A stretch of DNA of 13,197 bases from contig CABUXL010000045.1 of NCBI GenBank assembly GCA_902495525.1, positions 1-13,197 of the forward strand, given 5' to 3'. Below the pieces are notes generated by a model. It was not told the DNA's origin, ran no database searches, and saw only the letters and a list, made by a program, of their open reading frames with translations. Positions 7,170 through 13,176 of the stretch are shown piece by piece. The first letter of the stretch is position 1. Every line of letters starts with the position of its first letter. The DNA comes from an uncultured Collinsella sp. (GTDB lineage Bacteria > Actinomycetota > Coriobacteriia > Coriobacteriales > Coriobacteriaceae). The position numbers were made by a program, and so were the translations under genes.

Positions 7170-7208
7170 GCCCGCCGAGCTGCCGCGTCATAGCGGCATC
7201 CGGCGGGC
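7170..7208. other. Two-part inverted repeat between lipoprotein and regulator genes
   Basis: The outer stem is GCCCGCCG (7170-7177) with CGGCGGGC (7201-7208). The inner stem is TGCCGC (7181-7186) with GCGGCA (7193-7198). There is no T run on either side, so it could be a terminator of the lipoprotein unit, a leader structure of the regulator gene, or an operator. A -10-like TAAAAT follows at 7219-7224 without a clear -35. Confidence 0.5.
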
Positions 7209-7263
7209 TCAGGTGCGTTAAAATGGGCTTGTTCTTAGCTAATTGAGACAGGGGGGCCGTGTT

Positions 7264-7986
7264 ATGGCTTCAGATGCAAAAAAGATTCTGCTGGTCGAGG
7301 ATGAGAAGGCAATCCGTGACGCCGTCGCTGCCTATCTCGAGCGCGAAGGCTACTGGGTTGTGGGCGTCGGCGACGGGCAGTCCGCGATCGAGGAGTTCGA
7401 GAAGCATCAGTTCGACCTGGTCGTGCTCGACCTTATGCTCCCCAAGATCCCCGGCGAGCGCGTTTGCCGCACCATTCGCGATACCTCGGATGTCCCCATC
7501 ATCATGCTGACGGCTAAGGGCGAGATCGAGGACCGTATTATCGGTCTTGAGCTCGGCGCCGACGACTATCTGATTAAGCCGTTCTCGCCGCGCGAGCTCG
7601 TCGCCCGCGTTCGCGCTCTGTTCCGCCGTGCCCATCAGGCCGACGAGCCCGCCGTCGAGGTACTCGACTTCGGCGATCTGGTCATCGATATCTCGGGCCA
7701 CAAGATCTTGGTCGAGGGCAAGGAAGTCGATCTGACGGCTTCCGAGTTCAAGCTGCTCACCACGCTTGCCCGTCATCCCGGCCGTGTGTATAACCGCATG
7801 GAGCTGGTCGAGAAAGTGCTCGGGTATGACTTTGAGGGCTATGAGCGCACCATCGATAGCCACGTGAAGAATCTTCGCGCCAAGCTGGGCGATGATCCCA
7901 AGAAGCCCAAGTGGCTCTACACCGTCCATGGTGTCGGCTATCGCTTCGAGGCTCCGGCCAAGACCGATAAGTCGGACGAGAAATAG
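7264..7986 (+). CDS. OmpR/PhoB-family response regulator
   Basis: A 240-residue DNA-binding regulator. The receiver domain (about 6-122) has acidic pair Glu12-Asp13, phospho-acceptor Asp56 in VVLDLMLP, Thr83 in MLTAKG and Lys105 in LIKPFSPREL, a complete phosphorylation site. The C-terminal winged-helix domain (about 133-230) contains LTASEFKLL, SHVKNLRAKLG and YTVHGVGYRF, typical of OmpR/PhoB proteins. The frame is open from a TTG at 7243, but ATG 7264 is preferred: a G-rich site (7250-7256) is seven bases upstream and the receiver domain starts directly after it. The kinase gene follows after 11 bases, so the two form an operon. Target genes cannot be told from sequence. Confidence 0.95.
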   Translation: MASDAKKILLVEDEKAIRDAVAAYLEREGYWVVGVGDGQSAIEEFEKHQFDLVVLDLMLPKIPGERVCRTIRDTSDVPIIMLTAKGEIEDRIIGLELGADDYLIKPFSPRELVARVRALFRRAHQADEPAVEVLDFGDLVIDISGHKILVEGKEVDLTASEFKLLTTLARHPGRVYNRMELVEKVLGYDFEGYERTIDSHVKNLRAKLGDDPKKPKWLYTVHGVGYRFEAPAKTDKSDEK

Positions 7987-7997
7987 GGAAATCACAT

Positions 7998-9563
7998 ATG
8001 ACACCTGCGCGCTTTGAAATCGGACAAAAGCACAAGCAGGAGAGCGAGGCGGGTTCCAAGGCTAGTTGGAACACGCCTCGCTCCGATTCACGGCCAACGA
8101 TGAGCTATCCCTCGCGCATGGCACTTGCTTTTGCTCTGACATCGCTCATGACGGTATTGGTGCTGGTGGGCGTTGTCTCTGTTGTGTGGGGCACGGTCTT
8201 TTCGGATTACACACGCTCCAATATCGTCGAAATCGCAAATTCCGCTGCCGAGAAGTTGGCAACCTCATATGAGGAAAACGGCTCTTGGACCGCGGGAGAA
8301 CTGCGCACGGTCGCAACGTCGAGTTTGGTTTCCGACGATCTTGGTATGCAGGTCGTCAATAAAAAGGGCGTCATCGTCTACGACGACTCATGGCCCTCGG
8401 CAAGCGCTACTGCCGATGTACGCGAAAACCAGGCTACGACCGACGACACGAGCGGCAAGAGGGCATCGCATAGCCCGGTCTCGTCTGCTCCAACCGACTC
8501 CGATAGCGTTGCTAACGTCGAGATTGTAACGTCTTCCGGCGAGCATGTCGGACAGGTAAAGCTGTGGGCCATCGGCTCCGACGCTCTGCTCACCAAGGCG
8601 GACTCTGCGTTTAGGGAGAAGACCTTTAACGCCATGGCCCTCGCCGCGGTTGTTGCAATCTGCATTTCGGTCGTTATCGGATCGCTCGTGTCGCGCATGC
8701 TCACCAAGCCGATTCATCGCATCACCAGTACCGCAAAGCAAATCCGTGACGGCGACCTGTCGGCTCGCACGGGACTGCGCGGTGATGACGAGATCGATCA
8801 GCTGGGTGAGACCTTCGATGAGATGGCCACTTCGCTCGAGAAGGATATGAAACACGAGAAGCGCCTGACCTCAGACGTTGCACACGAGCTTCGCACGCCG
8901 CTTATGGCCATGCTCGCAACGGTCGAGGCCATGCAGGATGGCGTGTATCCCACCGACGATGAGCATTTGGAAACCGTTGCTTCCGAGACGCGTCGCCTGG
9001 CTCGTCTGGTGCAGCAGATGCTCGACCTGTCGCGCATGGAAAACAGCACGGCTCCGCTCAACCTTGAGCCGGTGGACATGGTTCCTTTCGTGCGTTCCAT
9101 CGTTAATGCCCAGGAGCGCCTGTTTGTCGACCGCGATCTGCGCCTGCGTTTTGCGGACGAGACCCAGGGTCACGACGATGTCGTCGAGGCCGATCCCGAC
9201 ATGATCACGCAATGTGTTATCAACCTCATGAGCAACGCCATGCGCTACACCCCCGAGGGCGGTTGGGTCGTGGTGTCGGTGCTCAGTGACCGCAAGCACG
9301 TCAGCATTGCCGTTTCTGATACCGGCATCGGTATTGCCAAGGACGATTTGTCGCGCATCTTCGGGCGGTTTTGGCGCGCCGATGCCAGCCGCGCCCGCGA
9401 AGCTGGCGGCCTGGGCGTTGGCCTCGCCGTGACCAAGCAGATTGTCGAGCGTCACCATGGCTACATATCCGTGGAGTCGGAGCTTGGAAAGGGTACGACT
9501 TTTACAATTCATCTGCCCCGCGAGCACACGGCAGACGCGGCATCTACTACAATGGAGCACTAG
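7998..9563 (+). CDS. Sensor histidine kinase (HAMP, HisKA, HATPase)
   Basis: A 521-residue membrane kinase, partner of the regulator just upstream. Cytoplasmic N-tail 1-41; membrane helix about 42-66; extracytoplasmic part about 67-209; second helix about 211-232; HAMP linker about 233-285. The H-box SDVAHELRTP gives phospho-acceptor His296. The ATPase domain has an N-box with Asn409 and Asn413 (NLMSNAMRYTPEGG), a G1 box DTGIGI (Asp441), an F-box IFGRFWR and a G2 box GGLGVGLAV (470-478), so it looks active. Residues about 133-172 of the outer part are Ser/Ala/Thr/Asp-rich, a likely flexible insert in an otherwise short sensor. The start has only a weak AGGGAAA site (7985-7991); Met35 is an alternative but has no ribosome binding site. 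The stimulus is unknown. Confidence 0.94.
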   Translation: MTPARFEIGQKHKQESEAGSKASWNTPRSDSRPTMSYPSRMALAFALTSLMTVLVLVGVVSVVWGTVFSDYTRSNIVEIANSAAEKLATSYEENGSWTAGELRTVATSSLVSDDLGMQVVNKKGVIVYDDSWPSASATADVRENQATTDDTSGKRASHSPVSSAPTDSDSVANVEIVTSSGEHVGQVKLWAIGSDALLTKADSAFREKTFNAMALAAVVAICISVVIGSLVSRMLTKPIHRITSTAKQIRDGDLSARTGLRGDDEIDQLGETFDEMATSLEKDMKHEKRLTSDVAHELRTPLMAMLATVEAMQDGVYPTDDEHLETVASETRRLARLVQQMLDLSRMENSTAPLNLEPVDMVPFVRSIVNAQERLFVDRDLRLRFADETQGHDDVVEADPDMITQCVINLMSNAMRYTPEGGWVVVSVLSDRKHVSIAVSDTGIGIAKDDLSRIFGRFWRADASRAREAGGLGVGLAVTKQIVERHHGYISVESELGKGTTFTIHLPREHTADAASTTMEH

Positions 9564-9621
9564 CTTTTCGCTATTCGGTGAAGGAGGGGCCGCGTCCCTG
9601 CCGCTCCGAGTTTGCGAAAAC

Positions 9622-9641
9622 ATGCGGGAAAGAACCCGCAT
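9622..9641 (+). terminator. Weak terminator-like hairpin between kinase gene and purC
   Basis: ATGCGGG (9622-9628) pairs with CCCGCAT (9635-9641) across a six-base loop, followed by TTCTGTCG, a poor T run. It could partly end the two-component transcript or act as a leader structure for purC. No clear separate purC promoter was found between 9564 and 9658. Confidence 0.35.
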
Positions 9642-9658
9642 TTCTGTCGTATTTAGGT

Positions 9659-9664
9659 AAGGAG
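9659..9664 (+). promoter_or_regulatory. Ribosome binding site that fixes the purC start
   Basis: AAGGAG ends at 9664. The upstream in-frame GTG at 9664 overlaps it and cannot be the start. GTG 9673 lies eight bases after it and is the natural start; ATG 9682 would be 17 bases away. Confidence 0.75.
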
Positions 9665-9672
9665 TGACTCAC

Positions 9673-10560
9673 GTGACAACGATGGAGCGTCGTCCGGATT
9701 CCCGTGGCAAGGTTCGTGATATTTACGATGCCGGTGAAAACCTGCTGATGGTCGCCACCGACCGCATTTCTGCGTTCGACTTCATTCTTCCCGACGAGAT
9801 TCCGTTTAAGGGAGAGGTACTCAATCGCATCTCGGCATTCTGGTTCGATAAGTTTGCCGACATCGTCCCCAACCATCTCGTTTCCATCGACCCGGCGGAT
9901 TTCCCCGAGGAGTTTGCTGAGTATCGTGACTACCTCGCTGGCCGCGCCATGCTGGTTAAGAAGGCCCAGACGATTCCTATCGAGTGCATCGTCCGCGGCT
10001 ATCTGACCGGTTCGGGCAAGAAGACCTACGACGAGAACGGCACCGTCTGCGGCATCCAGCTGCCTGAGGGCCTGACCGAGGCTTCCAAGCTTCCTGAGCC
10101 GCTGTTCACGCCGTCCACGAAGGCCGAGATCGGTGACCACGACGAGAACATCTCGTTCGAGCGTTGCTGCGAGATCGTGGGCGAGGACATCGCCACGCAG
10201 ATTCGCGACCTTTCCCTCAAGATCTACAAGGCTGCCGCCGAGTACGCCGCGACCCGTGGCATCATCATTGCCGACACCAAGTTCGAGTTTGGTGTTATTG
10301 ATGGCAAGGTCACGCTGATCGACGAGTGTCTCACGCCCGACTCCAGCCGTTTCTGGCCTGCTGCCAGCTACGAGGAGGGCAAGATCCAGCCTAGCTACGA
10401 CAAGCAATTCGTCCGCAATTGGCTCAAGGCCAACTGGGATATGACGGGGGAGACCCCGCACCTGCCCGCCGAGGTCATCGATGGCACGTCCGAGCGCTAT
10501 CGCGAGGCCTTCCAGATCATCACGGGCTCCCAGTTCACAAGCATGAAGGAGAACGCATAA
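9673..10560 (+). CDS. purC: SAICAR synthetase (phosphoribosylaminoimidazole-succinocarboxamide synthase)
   Basis: Cytosolic purine enzyme of 295 residues. It joins CAIR and aspartate with ATP to give SAICAR, the substrate PurB then splits. Visible motifs: GKVRDIYD (12-19) and MVATDRISAFD (26-36), the start of the ATP-grasp-like domain; the family signature ECIVRGYLTGSGKK (104-117); DTKFEFG (201-207); and LIDECLTPDSSRFW (215-228). At about 295 residues it belongs to the longer, yeast-Ade1-like form rather than the roughly 235-residue form common in many bacteria. The start is GTG 9673, chosen from the ribosome binding site. The stop abuts the GTG start of the following membrane protein gene, so the two are probably co-transcribed. 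It may also receive read-through from the kinase gene 100 bases upstream. Confidence 0.96.
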   Translation: MTTMERRPDSRGKVRDIYDAGENLLMVATDRISAFDFILPDEIPFKGEVLNRISAFWFDKFADIVPNHLVSIDPADFPEEFAEYRDYLAGRAMLVKKAQTIPIECIVRGYLTGSGKKTYDENGTVCGIQLPEGLTEASKLPEPLFTPSTKAEIGDHDENISFERCCEIVGEDIATQIRDLSLKIYKAAAEYAATRGIIIADTKFEFGVIDGKVTLIDECLTPDSSRFWPAASYEEGKIQPSYDKQFVRNWLKANWDMTGETPHLPAEVIDGTSERYREAFQIITGSQFTSMKENA

Positions 10561-11136
10561 GTGAGTACCCGTAGCGCCACGAACAAGCGCACGCAATCCC
10601 ACGAAGTTACCGGGGTTGCGCGCAAGTCTGCCGCATCTGCTAAGCCCGCCCGCCAAGCAGCGAGCTCCGTTCGCGTCGTGCCGGCTTCGTCTAAGGCACG
10701 CCGCAAAGAGCTCGAGAAGGGCGAGAACCTCGAGGGCCTCTCTAAAGAGGAGAAGCGCGCCCGCAAGGCTAAGCAGCGCGCCAAGGAGGACCGCATCTAT
10801 ACGGTGTCGAATATCCTCCTCAAGCAGGACGAGGACTACACCAAGCGCCGTCGCATCTGGTGGATTGTGCTCGCCATTGGCATGGTGCTCGTCGTGGCAA
10901 TTTGGGCCTCGCTGTACTTCGCTCCCGCTGGCATGGTGTCCAGCCCTGTCCAGATGGTCGGCATTGTTTTGTCCTACGTCATCATTTTGGGCGACTTTAT
11001 CTATGATTTCGCTCGTATTCGTCCCTTGCGCAACATGTACCGCGCACAGGCCGAGGGCATGTCCGAGAACAAGCTCAACGCTCTTATTGAGCGCGCGGCT
11101 GCCGAGGAGGACAAGAAGGACTCCAAGAAGAAGTAG
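10561..11136 (+). CDS. Small basic membrane protein, two predicted helices
   Basis: A 191-residue protein I do not recognise. Residues 1-97 are strongly basic, Lys/Arg/Ala/Ser-rich and likely disordered or coiled (GLSKEEKRARKAKQRAKEDR). Two hydrophobic segments follow, about 99-120 (rich in Trp/Val/Leu) and 129-150, then a charged tail ending in a Lys-rich stretch. Both ends are probably cytoplasmic, with a short loop containing APAGMVSSP outside. The GTG start follows the purC stop with no gap, and AAGGAG (10546-10551) inside the end of purC lies nine bases upstream, so translation is probably coupled. A role in purine synthesis is not implied. It is followed by a clear terminator. Confidence 0.8.
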   Translation: MSTRSATNKRTQSHEVTGVARKSAASAKPARQAASSVRVVPASSKARRKELEKGENLEGLSKEEKRARKAKQRAKEDRIYTVSNILLKQDEDYTKRRRIWWIVLAIGMVLVVAIWASLYFAPAGMVSSPVQMVGIVLSYVIILGDFIYDFARIRPLRNMYRAQAEGMSENKLNALIERAAAEEDKKDSKKK

Positions 11137-11166
11137 CGTTTGCATACATACTTATCGCTAAGATAT

Positions 11167-11197
11167 AAGGCGCGTCGTTTTTGCGGCGCGCCTTTTT
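11167..11197 (+). terminator. Rho-independent terminator of the purC unit
   Basis: AAGGCGCG (11167-11174) pairs with CGCGCCTT (11187-11194) around a 12-base loop and is followed by a T run to 11197. It ends the purC-membrane protein unit, 30 bases after the stop codon. Confidence 0.85.
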
Positions 11198-11215
11198 ACT
11201 GTTCTATAGATAGAT

Positions 11216-11219
11216 GGAG
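11216..11219 (+). promoter_or_regulatory. Ribosome binding site that fixes the aminopeptidase start
   Basis: GGAG lies six bases before ATG 11226. It overlaps the upstream in-frame ATG 11214, which has only ATAGATAG before it. The later ATG is therefore the likely start. No clear promoter was found between the terminator and this site. Confidence 0.65.
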
Positions 11220-11225
11220 TGGCAC

Positions 11226-12506
11226 ATGATTCGAGCTGCCCTGACGGTCGAAGAGGCTCTGGAGGGCATGAAGGCCCTGGAGCCCAAGATTAAAAACTAC
11301 GCGCGCCTGGTCGTCCGCAAGGGCGTAAACGTCAAGCCCGGCCAGGAGGTCGTCGTTCAGTCTCCGGTCGAGTGCGCGCCGTTTGCGCGCGTGGTGGTCG
11401 CGGAGGCCTATGCTGCCGGCGCCGGCCACGTGACGGTCATCTGGGCCGATGATGCCGTGACGAGGCTCACGTACGAGCATGTCGAGAAAAACTATTTTGA
11501 GCAGACGCCCGAGTGGAAGCGCCTACAGCTGGATTCCCTGGCCCAGGACGGTGCCTGCTTTATCTTTATCGAGGGTGCGGATCCTGCAGCCCTCAAGGGC
11601 ATCGATCCAGCCAAGCCGGCCGCGGCATCCAAGGCGAGGAATACGCAGTGCAAAGTTTTCCGCCGTGGACTGGATTACAACATCAATCCGTGGTGCATCG
11701 CCGGCGCTCCGGTCGTGGCATGGGCGCACGAGGTGTTCCCGGGAGACGCCGATGAGGTTGCAATCTATAAGCTGTGGAATGCGATTCTGCACACCGCGCG
11801 CGCCGATGGCCAGGACCCGGAGAGCGACTGGGAACTCCATGACGCCGCATTCGAAAAGAACCTGCGCTTCCTGAACGACAATCGTTTCGACTACCTGCAC
11901 TACACCGCGGCAAATGGAACCGATTTGACGATTGGCATGACGAAGGGTCACGAGTGGGCCGGCGGCAAGGGCAAGACGCCCGATGGACACCCCTTCTTCC
12001 CCAACATTCCCACCGAGGAAGTCTTCACCTCACCCGATCGCATGCGCGCCGACGGTATCGTGTATTCTGCCATGCCGCTCATCCACCACGGCAATAAGGT
12101 CGACGATTTTTGGATTAAGTTTGAGGGAGGCCGCGTGGTGGACTACGACGCCCGTGTGGGCAAGGCAACGCTCGCAAGTATCATCGATACTGACGAGGGC
12201 GCTGCTCACCTGGGAGAGGTCGCGCTCATTTCCAAGAACACGCCGATCCGCGAAAGCGGCGTTCTGTTCTATGACACGCTCTATGACGAGAACGCTAGCT
12301 GCCATCTCGCGCTAGGAGTCGGTTTCCCCGAATGCATCGAGGGTGGGTATGACATGTCCAAGGAGGAGCTCCTGGAGCATGGCGTTAACGTCTCGAGCAC
12401 GCACGTCGATTTTATGATCGGCACGGATGACATCGATATTACGGGCATTACGCCTGATGGACGCGAAGTTGTGATTTTCCAGAACGGCCAATGGAGTTGG
12501 GAATAG
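11226..12506 (+). CDS. M29-family metallo-aminopeptidase (AmpS/PepS-like)
   Basis: Predicted cytosolic aminopeptidase of 426 residues that removes N-terminal amino acids using two metal ions. The metal ligands expected in this family line up with the right spacing: Glu265 (PTEEVF), Glu331 (GEVALI), His360 (SCHLALG), His393 and Asp395 (THVDFMIG). The N-terminal region (KNYARLVVRKGVNVKPGQEVVV) and the C-terminal end (DGREVVIFQNGQWSWE) are also typical. One oddity: the Tyr normally seven residues after the His of the HxALG motif is Phe367 here (HLALGVGFP). The start is ATG 11226 from the ribosome binding site; using ATG 11214 adds four residues. It stands as a single gene after the purC-unit terminator. 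Its final codons contain the -35 box of tRNA-Lys. Substrate preference cannot be read from sequence. Confidence 0.93.
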   Translation: MIRAALTVEEALEGMKALEPKIKNYARLVVRKGVNVKPGQEVVVQSPVECAPFARVVVAEAYAAGAGHVTVIWADDAVTRLTYEHVEKNYFEQTPEWKRLQLDSLAQDGACFIFIEGADPAALKGIDPAKPAAASKARNTQCKVFRRGLDYNINPWCIAGAPVVAWAHEVFPGDADEVAIYKLWNAILHTARADGQDPESDWELHDAAFEKNLRFLNDNRFDYLHYTAANGTDLTIGMTKGHEWAGGKGKTPDGHPFFPNIPTEEVFTSPDRMRADGIVYSAMPLIHHGNKVDDFWIKFEGGRVVDYDARVGKATLASIIDTDEGAAHLGEVALISKNTPIRESGVLFYDTLYDENASCHLALGVGFPECIEGGYDMSKEELLEHGVNVSSTHVDFMIGTDDIDITGITPDGREVVIFQNGQWSWE

Positions 12507-12525
12507 TCCCAGACCGTGGTACAAT
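12497..12525 (+). promoter_or_regulatory. Promoter of tRNA-Lys, overlapping the aminopeptidase 3' end
   Basis: The -35 box TTGGGA (12497-12502) and -10 box TACAAT (12520-12525) have an ideal 17-base spacer. The -35 box lies inside the last codons of the aminopeptidase gene. The tRNA begins nine bases after the -10 box. Confidence 0.7.
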
Positions 12526-12534
12526 GCCACCCGC

Positions 12535-12607
12535 GGGCCGTTAGCTCAGCTGGCAGAGCAGGGGACTTTTAATCCCAAGGTCCAGGGTTCGAACCCCTGA
12601 CGGCCCA
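12535..12607 (+). tRNA. tRNA-Lys (anticodon UUU)
   Basis: A 73-base cloverleaf: acceptor GGGCCGT/ACGGCCC, D-arm GCTC/GAGC, anticodon loop CTTTTAA (anticodon TTT), T-arm CAGGG-TTCGAAC-CCCTG, discriminator A. The top pair of the anticodon stem is a G-A mismatch. The genome reads CCC, not CCA, after the discriminator, so the CCA end must be added by enzyme. Its last 17 bases plus CC (12591-12609) are repeated exactly at 12770-12788, where they are followed by A, giving an encoded CCA. Confidence 0.96.
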
Positions 12608-12622
12608 CCCAAAGATTGTTGA

Positions 12623-12652
12623 GACGGTCAACTTCGGTTGGCCGTCTTTTTT
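12623..12652 (+). terminator. Terminator of tRNA-Lys
   Basis: GACGGTCAAC (12623-12632), a TTCG tetraloop and GTTGGCCGTC (12637-12646) are followed by six T. This is a strong Rho-independent terminator 16 bases after the tRNA. A related copy lies at 12798-12828. Confidence 0.92.
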
Positions 12653-12663
12653 GTCGTCCTTTC

Positions 12664-12679
12664 ATGGGTTCGAACCCGT
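12664..12679. repeat. T-arm-like palindrome, copy 1
   Basis: ATGGGTTCGAACCCGT is palindromic apart from its second position and resembles a tRNA T-arm (GGGTTCGAACCC). It follows a terminator T run and differs by one base from the copy at 12840-12855. No complete tRNA can be folded around it. Confidence 0.7.
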
Positions 12680-12797
12680 CGGGGCGCGGAGCTGAGTAAA
12701 CGCGTGAGCGTTTGCCAGCGCAGCGCGCAAGGCGCGAAAGCGCCGCAGCGGCCGCCTGCGAAGCAGGCTGAACCCCTGACGGCCCACCATGGAATAG

Positions 12798-12828
12798 AAA
12801 GCGATCAACTCCGGTTGGTCGCTTTTTT
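12798..12828 (+). terminator. Second terminator, after the duplicated tRNA-Lys tail
   Basis: GCGATCAAC (12801-12809), loop TCCG and GTTGGTCGC (12814-12822), extended by AAA/TTT, are followed by a T run to 12828. The CAAC-NNCG-GTTGG core and the TTTTTTGT that follows match the terminator at 12623-12652, offset by 177 bases. It sits nine bases after the copied tRNA tail. Confidence 0.88.
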
Positions 12829-12839
12829 GTTGCCGGTGC

Positions 12840-12855
12840 ACGGGTTCGAACCCGT
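12840..12855. repeat. T-arm-like palindrome, copy 2
   Basis: ACGGGTTCGAACCCGT is a perfect 16-base palindrome, one base different from copy 1 at 12664-12679 and in the same place relative to its terminator. No hairpin module or third tRNA tail follows it. Confidence 0.75.
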
Positions 12856-13161
12856 ATCTAGCTATATATAAGAACGCTTGGCGAACAAAACCCGCCTTTT
12901 ACCGATGGGAAACAAATAACTGATGCCTTTGGAGTAAAGTAGCGCTCCAGAGATGACCGATGTCTCAATACACATAAAACAGCTGGTCATCGCCAATATC
13001 AGAAGCCAATGCTTCAGTTTTAACCTCAGTGATGCGACTGAGGGACCTATTCATTTGTGAACAAAATATGGAGTGCGCGATTCCCGCCCCCGGCGCCCCT
13101 CCGGTCTGGCAATATATCTCCTTGCCGCGCGGCCCGGTCGAACCGGGAACCAGCGCAGGCG
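12856..13161. other. Non-coding structured stretch before a probable rRNA operon
   Basis: I see no gene here. It begins AT-rich (GCTATATATAAG) and then holds several inverted repeats: GATGACC/GGTCATC (12952-12958 with 12985-12991), CCTCAGT/ACTGAGG (13024-13030 with 13037-13043), the short palindrome TTTGTGAACAAA (13054-13065), GGCAA/TTGCC (13108-13112 with 13122-13126) and CCCGGT-CGA-ACCGGG (13133-13147). No confident -35/-10 pair was found; TATAAG at 12867-12872 and TAAAGT at 12935-12940 are weak -10 candidates. Given the boxA-like sequence that follows, this is probably the promoter and leader region of an rRNA operon. Confidence 0.45.
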
Positions 13162-13176
13162 TGCACCTTGAGAACC
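13162..13176 (+). promoter_or_regulatory. boxA-like rRNA antitermination site
   Basis: TGCACCTTGAGAACC resembles the TGTT(C/T)TTTGAGAACT boxA element of actinobacterial rRNA operons, which binds NusB-S10 and occurs in the leader before 16S rRNA and in the 16S-23S spacer. No 16S rRNA 3' end (GGATCACCTCCTT) is seen upstream, so the leader position is favoured, with 16S rRNA expected just beyond the right edge. The consensus is from memory. Confidence 0.5.

Larger units (their letters stand above)
12610..12788 (+). repeat. tRNA-Lys-associated hairpin module ending in a copy of the tRNA 3' end
   Basis: This stretch of about 179 bases has the same parts in the same order as the module after tRNA-Gly: terminator; T-arm-like palindrome (12664-12679); hairpin h1 AAACGC-GTGA-GCGTTT (12698-12713); h2 GGCGC-GAAA-GCGCC (12731-12744); h3 GCCTGC-GAA-GCAGGC (12754-12768); then an exact 19-base copy (12770-12788) of the tRNA-Lys 3' end. 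The h1 stem core AAACGC/GCGTTT and its surroundings (GAGC before, AGCG after) match the tRNA-Gly module, while the tail copy matches only its own tRNA. No credible gene lies here. Confidence 0.75.

Noticed and set aside
7270..8004. A 244-codon open frame on the minus strand
   Set aside because: It is antisense to the response regulator, whose phosphorylation site and winged helix are complete.
9571..11145. A 524-codon open frame on the minus strand
   Set aside because: It is antisense to purC and the following membrane protein gene, both of which have clear family motifs or ribosome binding sites. Long antisense frames are common in GC-rich coding DNA, and its product is repetitive Leu/Gly/Ala-rich without motifs.
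12664..12679. A third tRNA gene around the GGGTTCGAACCC sequences
   Set aside because: Only a T-arm-like palindrome is present; no acceptor, D-arm or anticodon arm can be folded around either copy on either strand.
12638..12871. A 77-codon plus-strand frame after tRNA-Lys
   Set aside because: It starts in a terminator stem, runs through palindromes and a copied tRNA tail, and ends at the second palindrome; no coding signal.
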